Shown: positions 12,077 through 24,228 of the stretch, one piece after another
Position numbering within the stretch: position 1 is the stretch's first letter
Layout: each line of letters opens with the position of its first letter
Assembly: GCF_021155765.1 (NCBI RefSeq)
Contig: NC_060118.1
Location: forward strand, 10,227,646 to 10,291,645
Direction of reading: 5' to 3'
Length of the DNA: 64,000 nt
From: Diprion similis
Lineage: Eukaryota; Arthropoda; Insecta; Hymenoptera; Diprionidae
Position numbers and translations under genes: made by a program
Notes under the pieces: generated by a model
What the model was told of the DNA's origin: nothing
Seen by the model: the letters and a program-made list of their open reading frames with translations, nothing else
The model's database searches: none

Positions 12077-14768
12077 ACTTTTTCACATTCTCGACATATT
12101 CAATCACCAGTAATTTCACCCTAATTATGGTCTCGAGGTCACGTGATGGGTGAATCGAAACGAGACAGCTAGAAATAAAGGGAGACTAACGCCGGCGACC
12201 AACCCTCGAAAAGTGAAATCGATGGGGGAGCGCGAAAGGCCTTTTCGTTAATCATTTAAACATCGATGGGAATCGCCTTTTCCCAACTGTAGTCAAGATA
12301 TAGAATCGAAAGGGGAAGTTCGACTCGCTGACCGACGGTTATTCGACTCAACAACGCAAGAAATAATTCATCAAGATTGGATTCACCTGAATTTTTCATC
12401 CCCTGTGTTGAAGCACAGACGTCTCACGGTCCCAAACGGGTTCCCTCGTTTTTCCACATTCGTTTTTTTTTCTGTTTTTTTCTCCTCTTTCCGGAAACGC
12501 TGCGTATATCTATACAGTATACATGTATTCGAGAGGGTCGAGAATTAATCGCGAGACCGCGAAAAGATCGAACCTTACGAAATAAGTGTACCTTCCTTCC
12601 AAAGAAAAGGTGATTCGGATAGCCGGTGTCGAATTCTAATATGAAACGAACAAGGCGTTGAAAAAATAAACGGGAGAGTGAAACGGAAAAAAAAAGAAAA
12701 AAAAATGAAAAATAAACGTTAGCGAATCAATAGCCACGTGATAGCTTTTCCGCGAAACTTCAGCCACACACTTTGCGCTGAACAGAATTTCACTCAGAAA
12801 TGTAAATCCACTGTACTTTCGGCGAACGTGTTTGAATACAGTTGATTGAATTCTGTGACGACTGTTTTTTCATATCACTCTCTTCGTTTTTCTTTTTTTT
12901 TTTTCTTTTTTTTTTCTTTTGAGGGCGAGAAGGGGGGAGGAGATTTTGTTTTTTATTCGTCGAAGAAACAAACATTACAAGCACACTGCTTCGAGAAAAA
13001 AGGGAGGACCGATGACGTAAGTTGGATCAAATTCGAGGAGTCTGGATCTTACTCTCCGAGTTTGCACGTGATGTAAACGTGAGAGAAAAAAAAATTACTG
13101 AATTTCCTCGAAATATTTATCGAACAGTGTGAGGCCCCCTTGACCCTCGGGCTGTGTAGGAAGTTCAAAGCACGGGGGGTGAGGGAGAGCAATTAATTGT
13201 ACAAACAAATGAGTGATTGCAACGATGGAATAATAACACATCGAACGAAAGAGGAGGAGATAAAAAATGAAAAAAGCGAAATCCTGTGACCAGAAAAGGA
13301 CCGAGAGCTTTTCACTTTCAAGGACATCAGCAAGGGGGGATGAAAAATTGCGACATCGAAATTTCTGCAACGATAAGGACACTTATGAGAAAGAATTGAC
13401 AGAAGAATCGAGTCCTTGGAAGCACAGTATACATCAATGACTACCTTGAAGTTCATGACTGAGCTTTTTTCAGGATCTATTAAACGACTAACCGAAATAA
13501 GTCTGAGTGATATGATTTTTTGTCACGTCAATCGAACATATTGAGAAGTTGTTTAATCACAGATATCTAAAAAAGCTCTGTTTTAAACAAGATTTATCAA
13601 CTATTTATTCAGTCTCACGATCTGTCACGTGACGGTAATCATACGCCAAAACCTTCCAATGTCACTTCACAGGATGATGAACAGTGGCGAGAATTTAAAG
13701 GATGAAAAATCCTTCCTAGCTGCAACCCCTCAACGCTTGAATAATTTTTCTCTGACAAAAAGAAAAAAAAAAAAAAGAAAAAGTAGAAACAGATTGTTCG
13801 GTGAACTTTAGTTTGAAAAAATTACAAGTGAACGATGATTTCCGGTGCCTGTTTCATGCCACGTTTGTGCTTCGAGACCCGGTTTCTACCCCGCAGAGTT
13901 TGAATGCAGGACGAATTAATGGACAGCCCTCTTTCACCCTTGTCTATACCGAAATAGACAACTGACAGTCGACTGCCACGCAATCAATAAATTTCAGCTA
14001 TCTCTACTGATCAACGTCGATGCCTTTGACACGGATCATTACGGTACCCCACATTCCCTAATTTATCATCGCAGTGACAATTCCAATTCCGGATTGGACG
14101 TGAGAGTAGGTTAGTAGAAGGCTTAACGATAGTAGAACATTGAATGTCTATTAATTTGAAGAAATTTGATCAGCTTCATAATTTCTTGTTGTGTTAACAG
14201 TGGATTTTCACTTGAATGAGTTGAAGTTATGGGGTTGCCTATTTGTAGTGAGACAGAAATTGTAAGATGATTTACAAATCTACGTTAACCGGTTAACTGG
14301 CAAAATGGTAATGTCAAAAAATAAAGCGAATCACAGAATATTTGGAATGTAGGGATTTTTTGAGTCGCTGAATCGATTTTTGGAGGTTAATAATACGATT
14401 TTAGAACTCCCAACCCCTATTATGTGGGTTAGTTTTCCAATTTTTCCAATTCATCAGAAAACGTTTTCAAATTTTTAAATTGAAGCAATTGCAGCAAATA
14501 TTCTAATTTTGTATACTAGTCTCAACCCCTAAGATCGGGGATGAGGGTGAATTTTTCAATTCATTTGATACCTTCTGAGTTTCAATTTCTCCTCTATCGT
14601 ATTCAAATTGTTTGTACTGATGGTTTTTTTGTGATTTTAATTTTATCACAGTAATTATTTTTTTATCCATCATCCCTGAAAGTGAAAATATGTTTTTAGG
14701 GCTGGATTTTATATATATTTCATATTATTTTTATATATTTCATATTATTTTTTACTAACCATACTGAG

Positions 14769-15000
14769 TCCACCATATCGAATTTTTAAATTTGGACTAC
14801 AGAGGCGTAATCAGTTACCACAAAAACCCCTGTAAAAAGTTTTTCCGAAATCTCTGTAATATATAAACATTTGTAACTATTTCGGGTCCGCCATTTTGGA
14901 TCCACTATATCGAATTTCGCAATTTTATTGCCAGATTCAGATTCAGTGACCTCAAAAATCATTGTACACCAAGTTTTGTTCAAACTTCTTGAAAAACAAG
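14769..15000 (+). repeat. roughly 117-bp tandem, dispersed repeat (two units)
   Basis: Two related units start near 14769 (GTCCACCATATCGAATTTT) and 14886 (GTCCGCCATTTTGGATCC). They end in phrases of the type AGATTCAGTGACCTCAAAAA. The same family, mostly in reverse complement, lies in the esterase flanks and again at 47806-47945. Confidence 0.55.
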
Positions 15001-15668
15001 AAAGTTATTTGATTTTATCGTCTATAATGCATAAGTAGAATTGATACAACTTTTTTTTCAATCATATATATGATACACTGCCAGTCAACCGGTTGAGAAA
15101 AAACGGTTGCAGTTCAATTTCAGGATCATCCGTTGAATCATTTTTCCGAAATTCAGGATAAAAGCCAATTCCTTACCTGCAAAGCTTGACAATTTCTATG
15201 AAAAATTGTGTTTTTTTTTTCGAAATAGCCTTTCATCGCAAATTAAACATGAGGACGAAATTTCGAGGGACAGAGGCTGCTGGCTTCTGTCACACGTGGG
15301 TGAGTGCCTGGGATCGGGTATCGATAATGAAAATGGATGCGTGGCTTTCCCGACGGAGGGAACCGAATTGATAATAGATTATCGTCACGCGAGCTATTCG
15401 GAATCAACGGATATAAATGTCACCACGTTGAACCCGAAAAGACGCGTATTCGAGTCTTTTTCTCTCAAAAAATTCACCTAATTTGTAAGAAAAGAAAAAA
15501 GAAAATTAGAAAAAAAGGTTAAAAATCGGCAAGGAATTCGGCTCATTTTTCCCATTTCTTCGCGTCACGTTTTTTACTAGTTTCACTTGCTCGTATAGTG
15601 TTTGAAATTTTTTATAAAATTGAAATTGAAACGCTATTGCTTTTTGCGAAATAAGACAGCATATCAGT

Positions 15669-16250
15669 TAAGGGGTTAGGCCACTCTAGAGGCCGAAAAA
15701 TAAGCTGTTTTGTGATTTGTCTTTTGGAAAAGTGTAAAATAAATCGAGTTGACAAAGTCAAAAGTTTGTCGTACATTTGATTGACCGTAAAACATAATTT
15801 TCATAGAATAATTTATTGAAAAATAGCGGTTTGGCAGAGTTTTTCCGATCGCCGCTCTATTTTTTAAGGGTCCACGGCCGTACCAACAGTTTCTGTAAAT
15901 TTTGAATTTTTACGAATCACTAATTTTTTTTTTTTTTTTTCACTGTGCATAACAACAGCTAGAGAAGTACGTAAGATTTTTTTATACATTGATTTTTGTC
16001 CGAATGCTACACTTCCAAAGTAAAATTTATAAAATTCACAGAAAATTATTAATAACAAATGAACGCTGCCGTATAAGGAAAAAAAAAAAAAAAATTCCTC
16101 AACACTTTCTTATACAGTACATTTTTCAAGATCTAGTTAAAATTCGAACTGAATTGGTTAAAAATTCTCCGAGTTATCGGTACAGTCAAATTGAAAAATG
16201 CAGTTTTGAGATAAACGCCTTCAAAGTTTTAAATTACAGAAAGTCGTGAA
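15669..16250. repeat. candidate AT-rich dispersed repeat
   Basis: Begins TTAAGGGGTTAGGCCACTC. It ends with a stretch (TTGAAAAATGCAGTTTTGAG, then ATAAACGCCTTCAAAGTTTT) of a type I recall from interspersed repeats in other insect genomes. No terminal repeats were found, so the boundaries are guesses. Confidence 0.3.
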
Positions 16251-16479
16251 AAATTTTTTCATGTAACTTCTGAGGTTCGTAATACTTGTGTGAATAATTA
16301 ACTCTGTTGTCAATGGAAAAAAAAAATGTCAACCCCCACCCCTCCTCTCAGTTGTTCGCGCGAGGCAGTTTGAAAAACAAGTAATCAGAGATATTTTCCG
16401 GTCACAATTTTTTCGGATATCATTATTCAGGTCCTAAGGGATCACTTAAGACAATTGAAAAAAAAAAATGTTTCAATGC

Positions 16480-16860
16480 TAAGAACTAGAGGGCAGGCGG
16501 GTGCCGTTCGAGGCTCCGATAATTGCGAGCGCACGAATTTGGGCAGATAAGTTTCGGCAGTGAACGAGTGCGGACGAGCGTGTTTCGTTACCCACCGTAC
16601 ACTCGTCAGGTCTCTCTATATATTGGGTTCACCATCTTTTATGGTGTTCCATGTGTCAGGCTGCATTAGCACAAGGGCTCGTCTCTTAAAGCTACTAGCC
16701 AATGGCTCGACTAGCTCACCAAGCTACTCAAGGGGCATCACCTGGACGAGTCACGTGATCTGCTCGCGGGAGATGATGATCTCAGGATCATCCCTTCGGG
16801 GTTCACCCCTAAGAACCCCTGGCGGAGGGTGCAAGCTTAAGTGGGGTGTAATTTGATATT
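16480..16860. other. unexplained GC-richer island
   Basis: An abrupt 380-bp block of higher G+C in an AT-rich surrounding. It holds one 98-codon + frame (16560-16856) without recognisable similarity or splice-bounded structure. It could be a regulatory element, an exon of a non-coding RNA or an old insertion. I cannot decide between these. Confidence 0.25.
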
Positions 16861-17375
16861 AAGACCGTCACTCCTACGTTGATTAGATTGAAGTAAAAAA
16901 GCTTTCTTAGGTAGCGATAATTGATCGAGATATTAAGATTGATCTCTGATGGTCCTCACCTTGATCTATTCATATGAGATGCGGTTTCTGATCGATAAAC
17001 AGAATTTTTTCACTATCTGGCTTGCTCCGGCTTTTCCCTCTACTTCGTGAGGTTTTTTACGCCCGAGAAAGTTATAGTTCACTAAATAACCCGCGAAATT
17101 ACTCTGTTCTTATTTGAAATCCTCACTCTTTGAGGTATAATTCAATAAAACAGATTTATAAAATAATAAAACAAGATTTTCATATTAATGGCATAGGTTT
17201 TCAGAACTGAAAAAAAAATCAACAATCAAAAATCTTCAGCTCGCTGATCGTTATTCCATCGCATCACATTTCAAAATCTTATCGATCACTGTATAGTAAA
17301 TTTAATAGAGATCAGTTATATCCAATATTTGGTACGAAATTTCGATTGCATCGAAAATATTGAATATATATATTA

Positions 17376-17978
17376 GGGTGGCACGAAAAAACCGACTATT
17401 TTTTTTTTGAATCTCGTGTGACAAAATGTTAGTTTTTGATGTTTTAAGAGCCTACTCCAAAGGACAACTCAAAAAAAAAAAAAAATTTAAGAGGTCGCTC
17501 CAAATTTTAAAAAATGCCAAAAATCGTCAAGAAATTAAATTAAAAAAATTGTATTTTCAGTATTTTGTTTGATTTTTAATTCATATCGCGGTGTATTGTT
17601 ATCGATTCTTTCTGAATAAATTAAAGAAAAAAAATGTATGAAATTTTAATATGAATATGAAAAGGTCGCTCGAAAAGATCTAAAGAAATGCACCAAAAAA
17701 TTTAAAATAAATTATCTTTCGAAATTCAAATTTTGAACTGAAACTTTCGGAAACTTATTTTTTTTTTTGTCTATAAAATTATACCGTAACTATAAAAAAA
17801 AATTGTTTTTTTTTCAATCGATTTTTGACGATTTCTGACGTTTTAAAAAATGTGGAGCAACCTCTTAAAAATTTTTTTTTTAACTGTCCTTCGGAGTGGG
17901 CTCTTAAACATCAAAACCTAACATTTTGTCACACGAGACTCGAAAAAAAAAAAAAAAGTCAGTTTTTTTGTGCCACCC
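17376..17978. mobile_element. 603-bp MITE-like element with long terminal inverted repeats, TA target site
   Basis: The left end GGGTGGCACGAAAAAACCGA and right end (reverse complement GGGTGGCACAAAAAAACTGA) are inverted. The match continues inward for about 150 bases through CTCGTGTGACAAAATGTTAG, GAGCCYACTCC, AAGGAC, TTTAAGAGG and AAATCGTCAA. TA dinucleotides flank both ends, as for Tc1/mariner-type insertions. No transposase frame is present in the roughly 280-bp centre, so it is non-autonomous. Confidence 0.85.
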
Positions 17979-20900
17979 TAATATATATATTGAAAAATTC
18001 CTATTTTTTTTTCTCTCTGTTAATCATAAATTTTCTTGCACTTCACAGAGGGAGAAACAGAAGCCCAATTTTCCCTTCGCCATTGCAGCACCGCAGAGAA
18101 CTTTTCGAGGTGTGAAGAAGATGGTTCCGGGTTAGCTTGAACGGGTTAATTTATTACGTGTACGAAAGTCGGTTAATTACCGGCGGCGTTCTCCCGCGTA
18201 ATAGTTATGTGTTATAGCCACACAAGAGCGTGCAGTGGTTGAGTGCGTTAGTTGAACACATCCACGTTCACTATTCAGACCGGGAACTCGAGAGCAAGAC
18301 GAGGATCCAGCGATTACAATGCCGCAATCGAGAAAGCTGCTATTTTTAGGGATTTATCTGGAGATAAAAATTAGTGCGGCTTCTCAACGTGATTAGAATC
18401 CTCCCACTTCAGATTCCAGCGTATTTCGCGTAGGAATATCCGCGCAAAAGGAATCCGAAATCGTAACTGAATTGTGTAATCCAGCCAATTAACGACTTGA
18501 AATATTTTTTTTTTTTCTTCAACTAATGGACAACCTTCTTAATAATCGCAAGATCAAAGGTCATCGAATGCTTCAACGTATTCAATTCATCCGTCAAACT
18601 AACCGAAGATTAATTCAAAACTCTAGACAATCGTTTCTAATTCGATAGAATTTGATGACCGTAACGTTGATGTTAACGTTGAAACAAACGATGATGATGA
18701 TGATACTGATTAAAAGTTTCGAGTATAAAATATGAACCGAAAAATTTACAAATTATACAATAACAAAAACATATTTCGGATGAAAGAAGAAGATTAGAAA
18801 AAAAAAAAAAGAAATAGTCCAGCTAATTAAACCAGTGACTGTGAATTCGTGAGAAGAATCTTTCATCGAGATGATTATCCGAGTATGAAACAATGGCAAG
18901 ATAAGGAGAAGAGAGAAAAAAACAAGTAGAAAAATTCTTTACGAGTCGTTGAAAGACAATTATTATTAATCACTTCTTTCGGCTGTGAGGTGTTACGAAA
19001 GAGGTGATTTATTTATTTATTTATTTATTTTTTTTTTTGTCGCTTTATATTCTCTTGTCTCAGTGCAAGATGGGCTTAATTTTTTTTTCTTTTCCTACCA
19101 AAGATCGTTTTCTAAGCGATATTATTTAAACCCATCAAGGTTGGAGAAGCGACTCTGTGGAATGCGAGTAGAAGAGGTTTGGCAATTCCTGAAATCCTGA
19201 CGTTAATTAGCGCCGGCTGGTCTCCGTATATCAAACTGTCGCTTGAGCAGCAGCATACGTGGAGCGATACGAGCATAACAGAAGCACGCACGCCAGATTA
19301 GCCTGAAACAATGCACGGCCTGAGTGTACACAGATCGGTCAACAATTGGTGCAATAGCATTCGGTCATTGTGGTTGACCAGCCAAAATTTCCGCTACCCG
19401 AGTCAGAATCCGGTTATCACTCGAGCGATCCCTTCCCTGAGCGAAATCCGTTCCGCTCTGAACTCGCAAAATAGCGTCACAGGCACGCTGAATGGATTTG
19501 TTTTGCGTCAGGTTGTTAATCGGCGATGAGTCGAATTTTGCACAGCGATATTCGCGAATTGAATCGAATATCGGACCTGAAAAAAAAATCCGTTCATTAC
19601 TTTGGCACCTGGACGAGACACGTGGTTTAAGTGAAGAGAAGGTCTGTGTTTGGAGATAAAAATCTACAAAGCCAAACAAAGCCGTTCGGAATATAATTAG
19701 TCGTTGTTAAAACTCAGTGAAAGCGTTTTCTCGCGAATTTCTGAGCAGAAGTTCTTCGGGAAGTTATACGATGTTCAGCCACTTTGAAATTCAAAATCCC
19801 CGATTTTTTGGACGGGAAATTTGATCCTAAAAGCGTATTTTTAGCCAATGAGTGATGCGACAGGATATGCAAGGCTGTCGTCCTGCCAAATGGCGATTAG
19901 GCGAATTTGCAGCTCGCTGAAAGCCAGCGAAGCAGTTTCGCAAGCAGAGTCATTGGACAGGGTGAAAATGGTGTCAGCGGTGGGATCGACGGCTGTGGAT
20001 ACCCGTTAAAACACGCGTTTGTGTGGCAAACTTTGGCTCCCGACCTCCTCGAGCTCTGATTGCAATTAATTAGCGCGAGCCATGAAACCGTAATTAACGT
20101 CCAGGTCGAGCGACGGTGCAGTTATCACCGTACATCGCGGTTTGAAGGACTGAATTCGCGAATTTCGCAGCGCAGATTTGAATCGACTCGAGTCAACCGG
20201 GTCCAGATACGAGATCAAACGATCGCGGGGGCGTCTTGAGTCATTTTTTGCCCCATCAGCCTTGACACTTTTTGCCCTTTAAGGAATAATTGGGCAAAAA
20301 ACCGCGCTCGTAGCGAGCCTTATGCTTCGGACAAAAACCAGTCTTTTTCTCTCTTTTTCGCCGTTGTTTCACTTTCTGAGTAATCGAGGATCGCTTAAAT
20401 TAACTACGAGCTGGGACGATCCGGGTCGACATTAAATAATGGCCAAGAAATACGGCGTGAGTCACAGTTTTATTGCTTCTTCAAGAAATACACAATTTTT
20501 CGAAAAGGGATCAAGTTTCAGGCCTTTTCCAATCTTGCGAGAAGAAAAGTCTGGCATCACGACAGAATTGTTGCTGGAAAACCTGCCACCTTAACTAACC
20601 TCGTTTATTTTCCAAAGAAATTAGGATATTCGGAGAAAAACAGCTTTCATTCAGATTAAAGACTAACAGACCTTGAAAATTGGAACAAGTCCAATTCAAT
20701 CTTTACTAAAACCTCAACGAAAATTGAGTATCTTGGCAAAAACTAGCGGCAATTAATCAACCGGCGGGGTAACCAAGCTTTCATAAAAGTTTTCAACCAA
20801 GAAAATCGGATTTTCGTAAAAGAAAACCAAACTAAGTGGTGGATGATATCCTGGATGTGAGACCCGTAGCTGTGAGTCTGTCTGTAAAATCCGTGGGAGA

Positions 20901-21587
20901 TAGAAAGAGAAGAAGGCAGACCTAACAGTGCACAACATAACGTGGGTATACGAATTTCGCAATATTTTGAGGAAGGGAGAGAGCGGATTCTGCAGAAGTT
21001 GGATCACACTGGAATTAATTGGTAATTATTCTAGAATTAGCGCGTAGCTCGCACGCATCTCTTCTCATATATACATATATACATACATGTGTGTCAGTGT
21101 TTGTATGCTGGGTATAAAGTATATTATAATATAAATAATTCGTTGGCTAGCTGTTGCGGTATAAACGAATAGGACTCGGTTCTTCAATCTCTCTCTTTGT
21201 CTCTCCTCGTCTCTCTCTAATGTTCAGAGGATAGTTCAGCCGTGATTCTCCCACGCATCGCATTATGCGCCTGCAAAGCCACACCATGATGTAACAATAA
21301 ACAGGCTTCAACCATGCGGACAAGCACTATATAAACACACACACACACACACGCACACAGGCATGCTCGCGAATGCATTGTACATCCACGAAACAGCTTT
21401 CTCTGGCCGTTTCCTCCAAAATCCACCGACGAACAATGGGAAATAAAGATAGACTTTTCCGCGCGACGCTCTCCGTGCGAACTGGAGCCTCGAAGTCCCC
21501 CCACTCCGGGGCCTAACGGGCCCCTGGGCCCCTCTTGGGCCGCAAAACAGCGAGGAGGAAGACGAGGGAGGCAGCCCTGACTGAGAG

Positions 21588-21595
21588 TATATATA
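21588..21595 (+). promoter_or_regulatory. TATA box of gene 2
   Basis: TATATATA lies 144 bp upstream of the ATG at 21732. An ACAGC sequence with its A at 21616, 28 bp downstream of the TATA start, could be the transcription start. The leader would then be about 116 nt. This promoter supports the choice of the 7-codon first exon. Confidence 0.55.
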
Positions 21596-21731
21596 CTCTG
21601 GCAAGTTTTTTGTACAGCACATTCGACATTTTGTTTGTTCTCGTGTATATCTTGACGTGGATTAGAATTTTTGTGGAAATTTTTTTAGTCGTTTTTTCTT
21701 TACATTCATTTCGTTTGGACACTTTGAGATT

Positions 21732-24194
21732 ATGGAAAGAACTGTGCGTCAGGTAATTAACACCTTGATGAATCGAGGCAATTTATTGGCCGAGGGTGTT
21801 TATGGTGCGACTAATTTTAAGTGAATGTTCGAACGGAATTTTTTCTATTTTTTAAAAAACACCTGGCGAAATAAGAAAACGTTATTCGATTAGTCACAAA
21901 AAGCGTTTTTTACGTTAGATGCGATTTGGACCGACAAGTAATAGACTTGTGATGTAAAGTGATAATATCGTTATATGTGAGGCGTTCCACGCCAAATCGG
22001 ACGGTTCGAAAAATTTTGATTTTTGATTTCCTCAATTTTTGGACATTTTTTAGTACCCCTCAGAAGAGCATTGCTCGTAAATTTTGAGAATTTATTTTGA
22101 TTACTTGTTAAAAAAGATATTTAAAAAAATATCAATAATAATAATTGTGTAAAAATCGTTACGCAATTTACGTCTTGAAAGCGTTTTGATTGCAGTATAA
22201 ATATCGATTTTCATGGTCTGTATTACTGAGTGAATTTTTTTCGACTCTGTCAGCTTTAAAACCGATCATTTAACTTCGTAATTTTTACTTTTTTACTCTT
22301 GAAAAAGCGTTGTCGAGTTCATTTTTACTAGTATGGTATAAAAAAATGTGTATCAAACATCCTGATCCGGTGCCTATTTTGAGTAAAAAGAATTTTGAAG
22401 GTGAAGAAAAAATTAATTAATCATATGTCATATACTAAAAATTCAATCAAGTCGATTCGAGTGATATAAATGATAAAATAAAATCTCGACTATTATTGAT
22501 TTTTAAAAATTAATAAAACATTGTAGCACTCATTCATCACATTGGAGCGGGGATAAAATTGCGAATTAAAAGAATTCCGAAAGCGCCGAATTCCGAATTT
22601 TTTTGTGGCAAAGCTTGAAGTAAAGAAATCAAACTTTGAAAATACACTAAATTTTTTAATGGTCCAAAGCCCGAGGCTCGAAGTTCCGAAAGTGCGATAA
22701 TGAGAAAATTAAAAAATCTGAAAAATCGAAATTCGCATTTGAAACTTTCTTGTGTCTTCAAAGTTTTATTTCGGAACTTTTCGGAACTTTTCGAATTCAG
22801 AACTTTAAGCTCCCCCCCCCCCCCAAACTGCATCCTCCAACAAGAAATCTTACATTAAATTATTCAAAAACCTACAAAATCGAAATTTGCATTTGAAACT
22901 TTGTTGTTTTCTCAAATTTTGATTTCTGTACTTCAAGTTTTGCCAACAAACAACTTAAAACTAGGCGCTTTCGAAACGTTTCAAATTCGGAACTTCAACC
23001 CCCCCCCCCCCCCAAACTGCATCCTCCAACAAGAAATCTTACAATAAATTATTCAAAAACCTACAAAATCGAAATTTGCATTTGAAACTTTGTTGTTTTC
23101 TCAAATTTTGATTTCTGTACTTCAAGTTTTGCCAACAAACAACTTGAAACTAGGCGCTTTCGAAACGTTTCAAATTCGGAACTTCAACCCCCCCCCCCCC
23201 CCCCCCCCCCAAACTGCGCCCTCTAACAAGAAATCATATAATACCGGAGCGCCGGTGGAATCGGAGATTCCAGATCGATGACGAAACGGGAATGGAATAA
23301 CGGAGAGATTTAGCAGGAGTTACGAGGTAGAATCCCGGGGTTTCCTTCGGTGGACATCATGGCATCGAGCATTAAGCCGAGGCGTAGATAGACCGAGGCA
23401 ATTGTACCCTGCGTACAATGTAGGAAATCCCTCAGATTATTATGGACTTTGTAATAGGTAATTAGGGAAACACGTGGAAACCGTTGTAGGGATTATGCAG
23501 CCGGTAGAATCTGCGCCTGCACAAACCGCCCATCCTGATCAGCACAACGTGCCGTGGTGTGCCTTATACCTTACCCATCGGATAATTGTGCGTACGACCT
23601 CGGCAGAGCTCAGCCATTCGCAATCGGCCGATTTAATGCAGCTTAGCCATCCGGCTCAGCTCTAATTAACGCGTTTGTTCAGCGATCGATTCGCCGTCAA
23701 TTTCCTTAATCCCGTAGGAGAGAAAAAGGTGAACAAAAAGAAAAAAAAAAAAAAAAAAAAAAAAAAAGGTGGGGGTTGAAACTTGGAAGGGTTGATATTT
23801 CGAATGAACGATATGTATTGGAATTTCGAAAGAAAGTTAAGAAAAATGAATTTTGGAAATTTTGATTTTTCACTCTACTCAATGATATTTTCGAAAATTA
23901 GAATTTCGAAGTATTCGAATTTTGACTACTTTCTTTTCGCACGTTTGAAATTTCGATACATCCGCCATTTGAAATATTCATTGAATTATAATCGGTGGAT
24001 AAAACAAACAAGACTTACGTTTTATTTATTTATTCTTTTTTATTGAAACCAAATCATATAAATGACGTAACTAAAATATTTTCAACACTTGTGAAATTAA
24101 TTAGAAGAGAACGATAATTGAAAAGAAAAAGTAAACAATAATAACAGGATATAAAGTATAAAGTATAAATTGTTAGCACATTTATGACTTTTTA

Positions 24195-24228
<34 letters not shown>

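Larger units (their letters stand above)
9596..21587. other. 12 kb intergenic region between genes 1 and 2
   Basis: No protein-coding gene is supported on either strand; open frames are short and many arise from homopolymers and microsatellites. Contents: 3' UTR of gene 1 at the left end, G-rich and C-rich tracts, (TATG)n near 10951-10984, (CTT)n at 11058-11105, a GA-ATC type dispersed repeat at 14769-15000, an AT-rich repeat at 15669-16250, a GC-richer island at 16480-16860, a MITE at 17376-17978, (CA)n at 21335-21359 and the upstream region of gene 2. Confidence 0.55.

Noticed and set aside
18319-18395. Short peptide starting MPQSRKLLFLGIYLE
   Set aside because: Signal-like start, but the frame stops after 25 codons and no donor follows; the exon at 21732 fits gene 2 much better.
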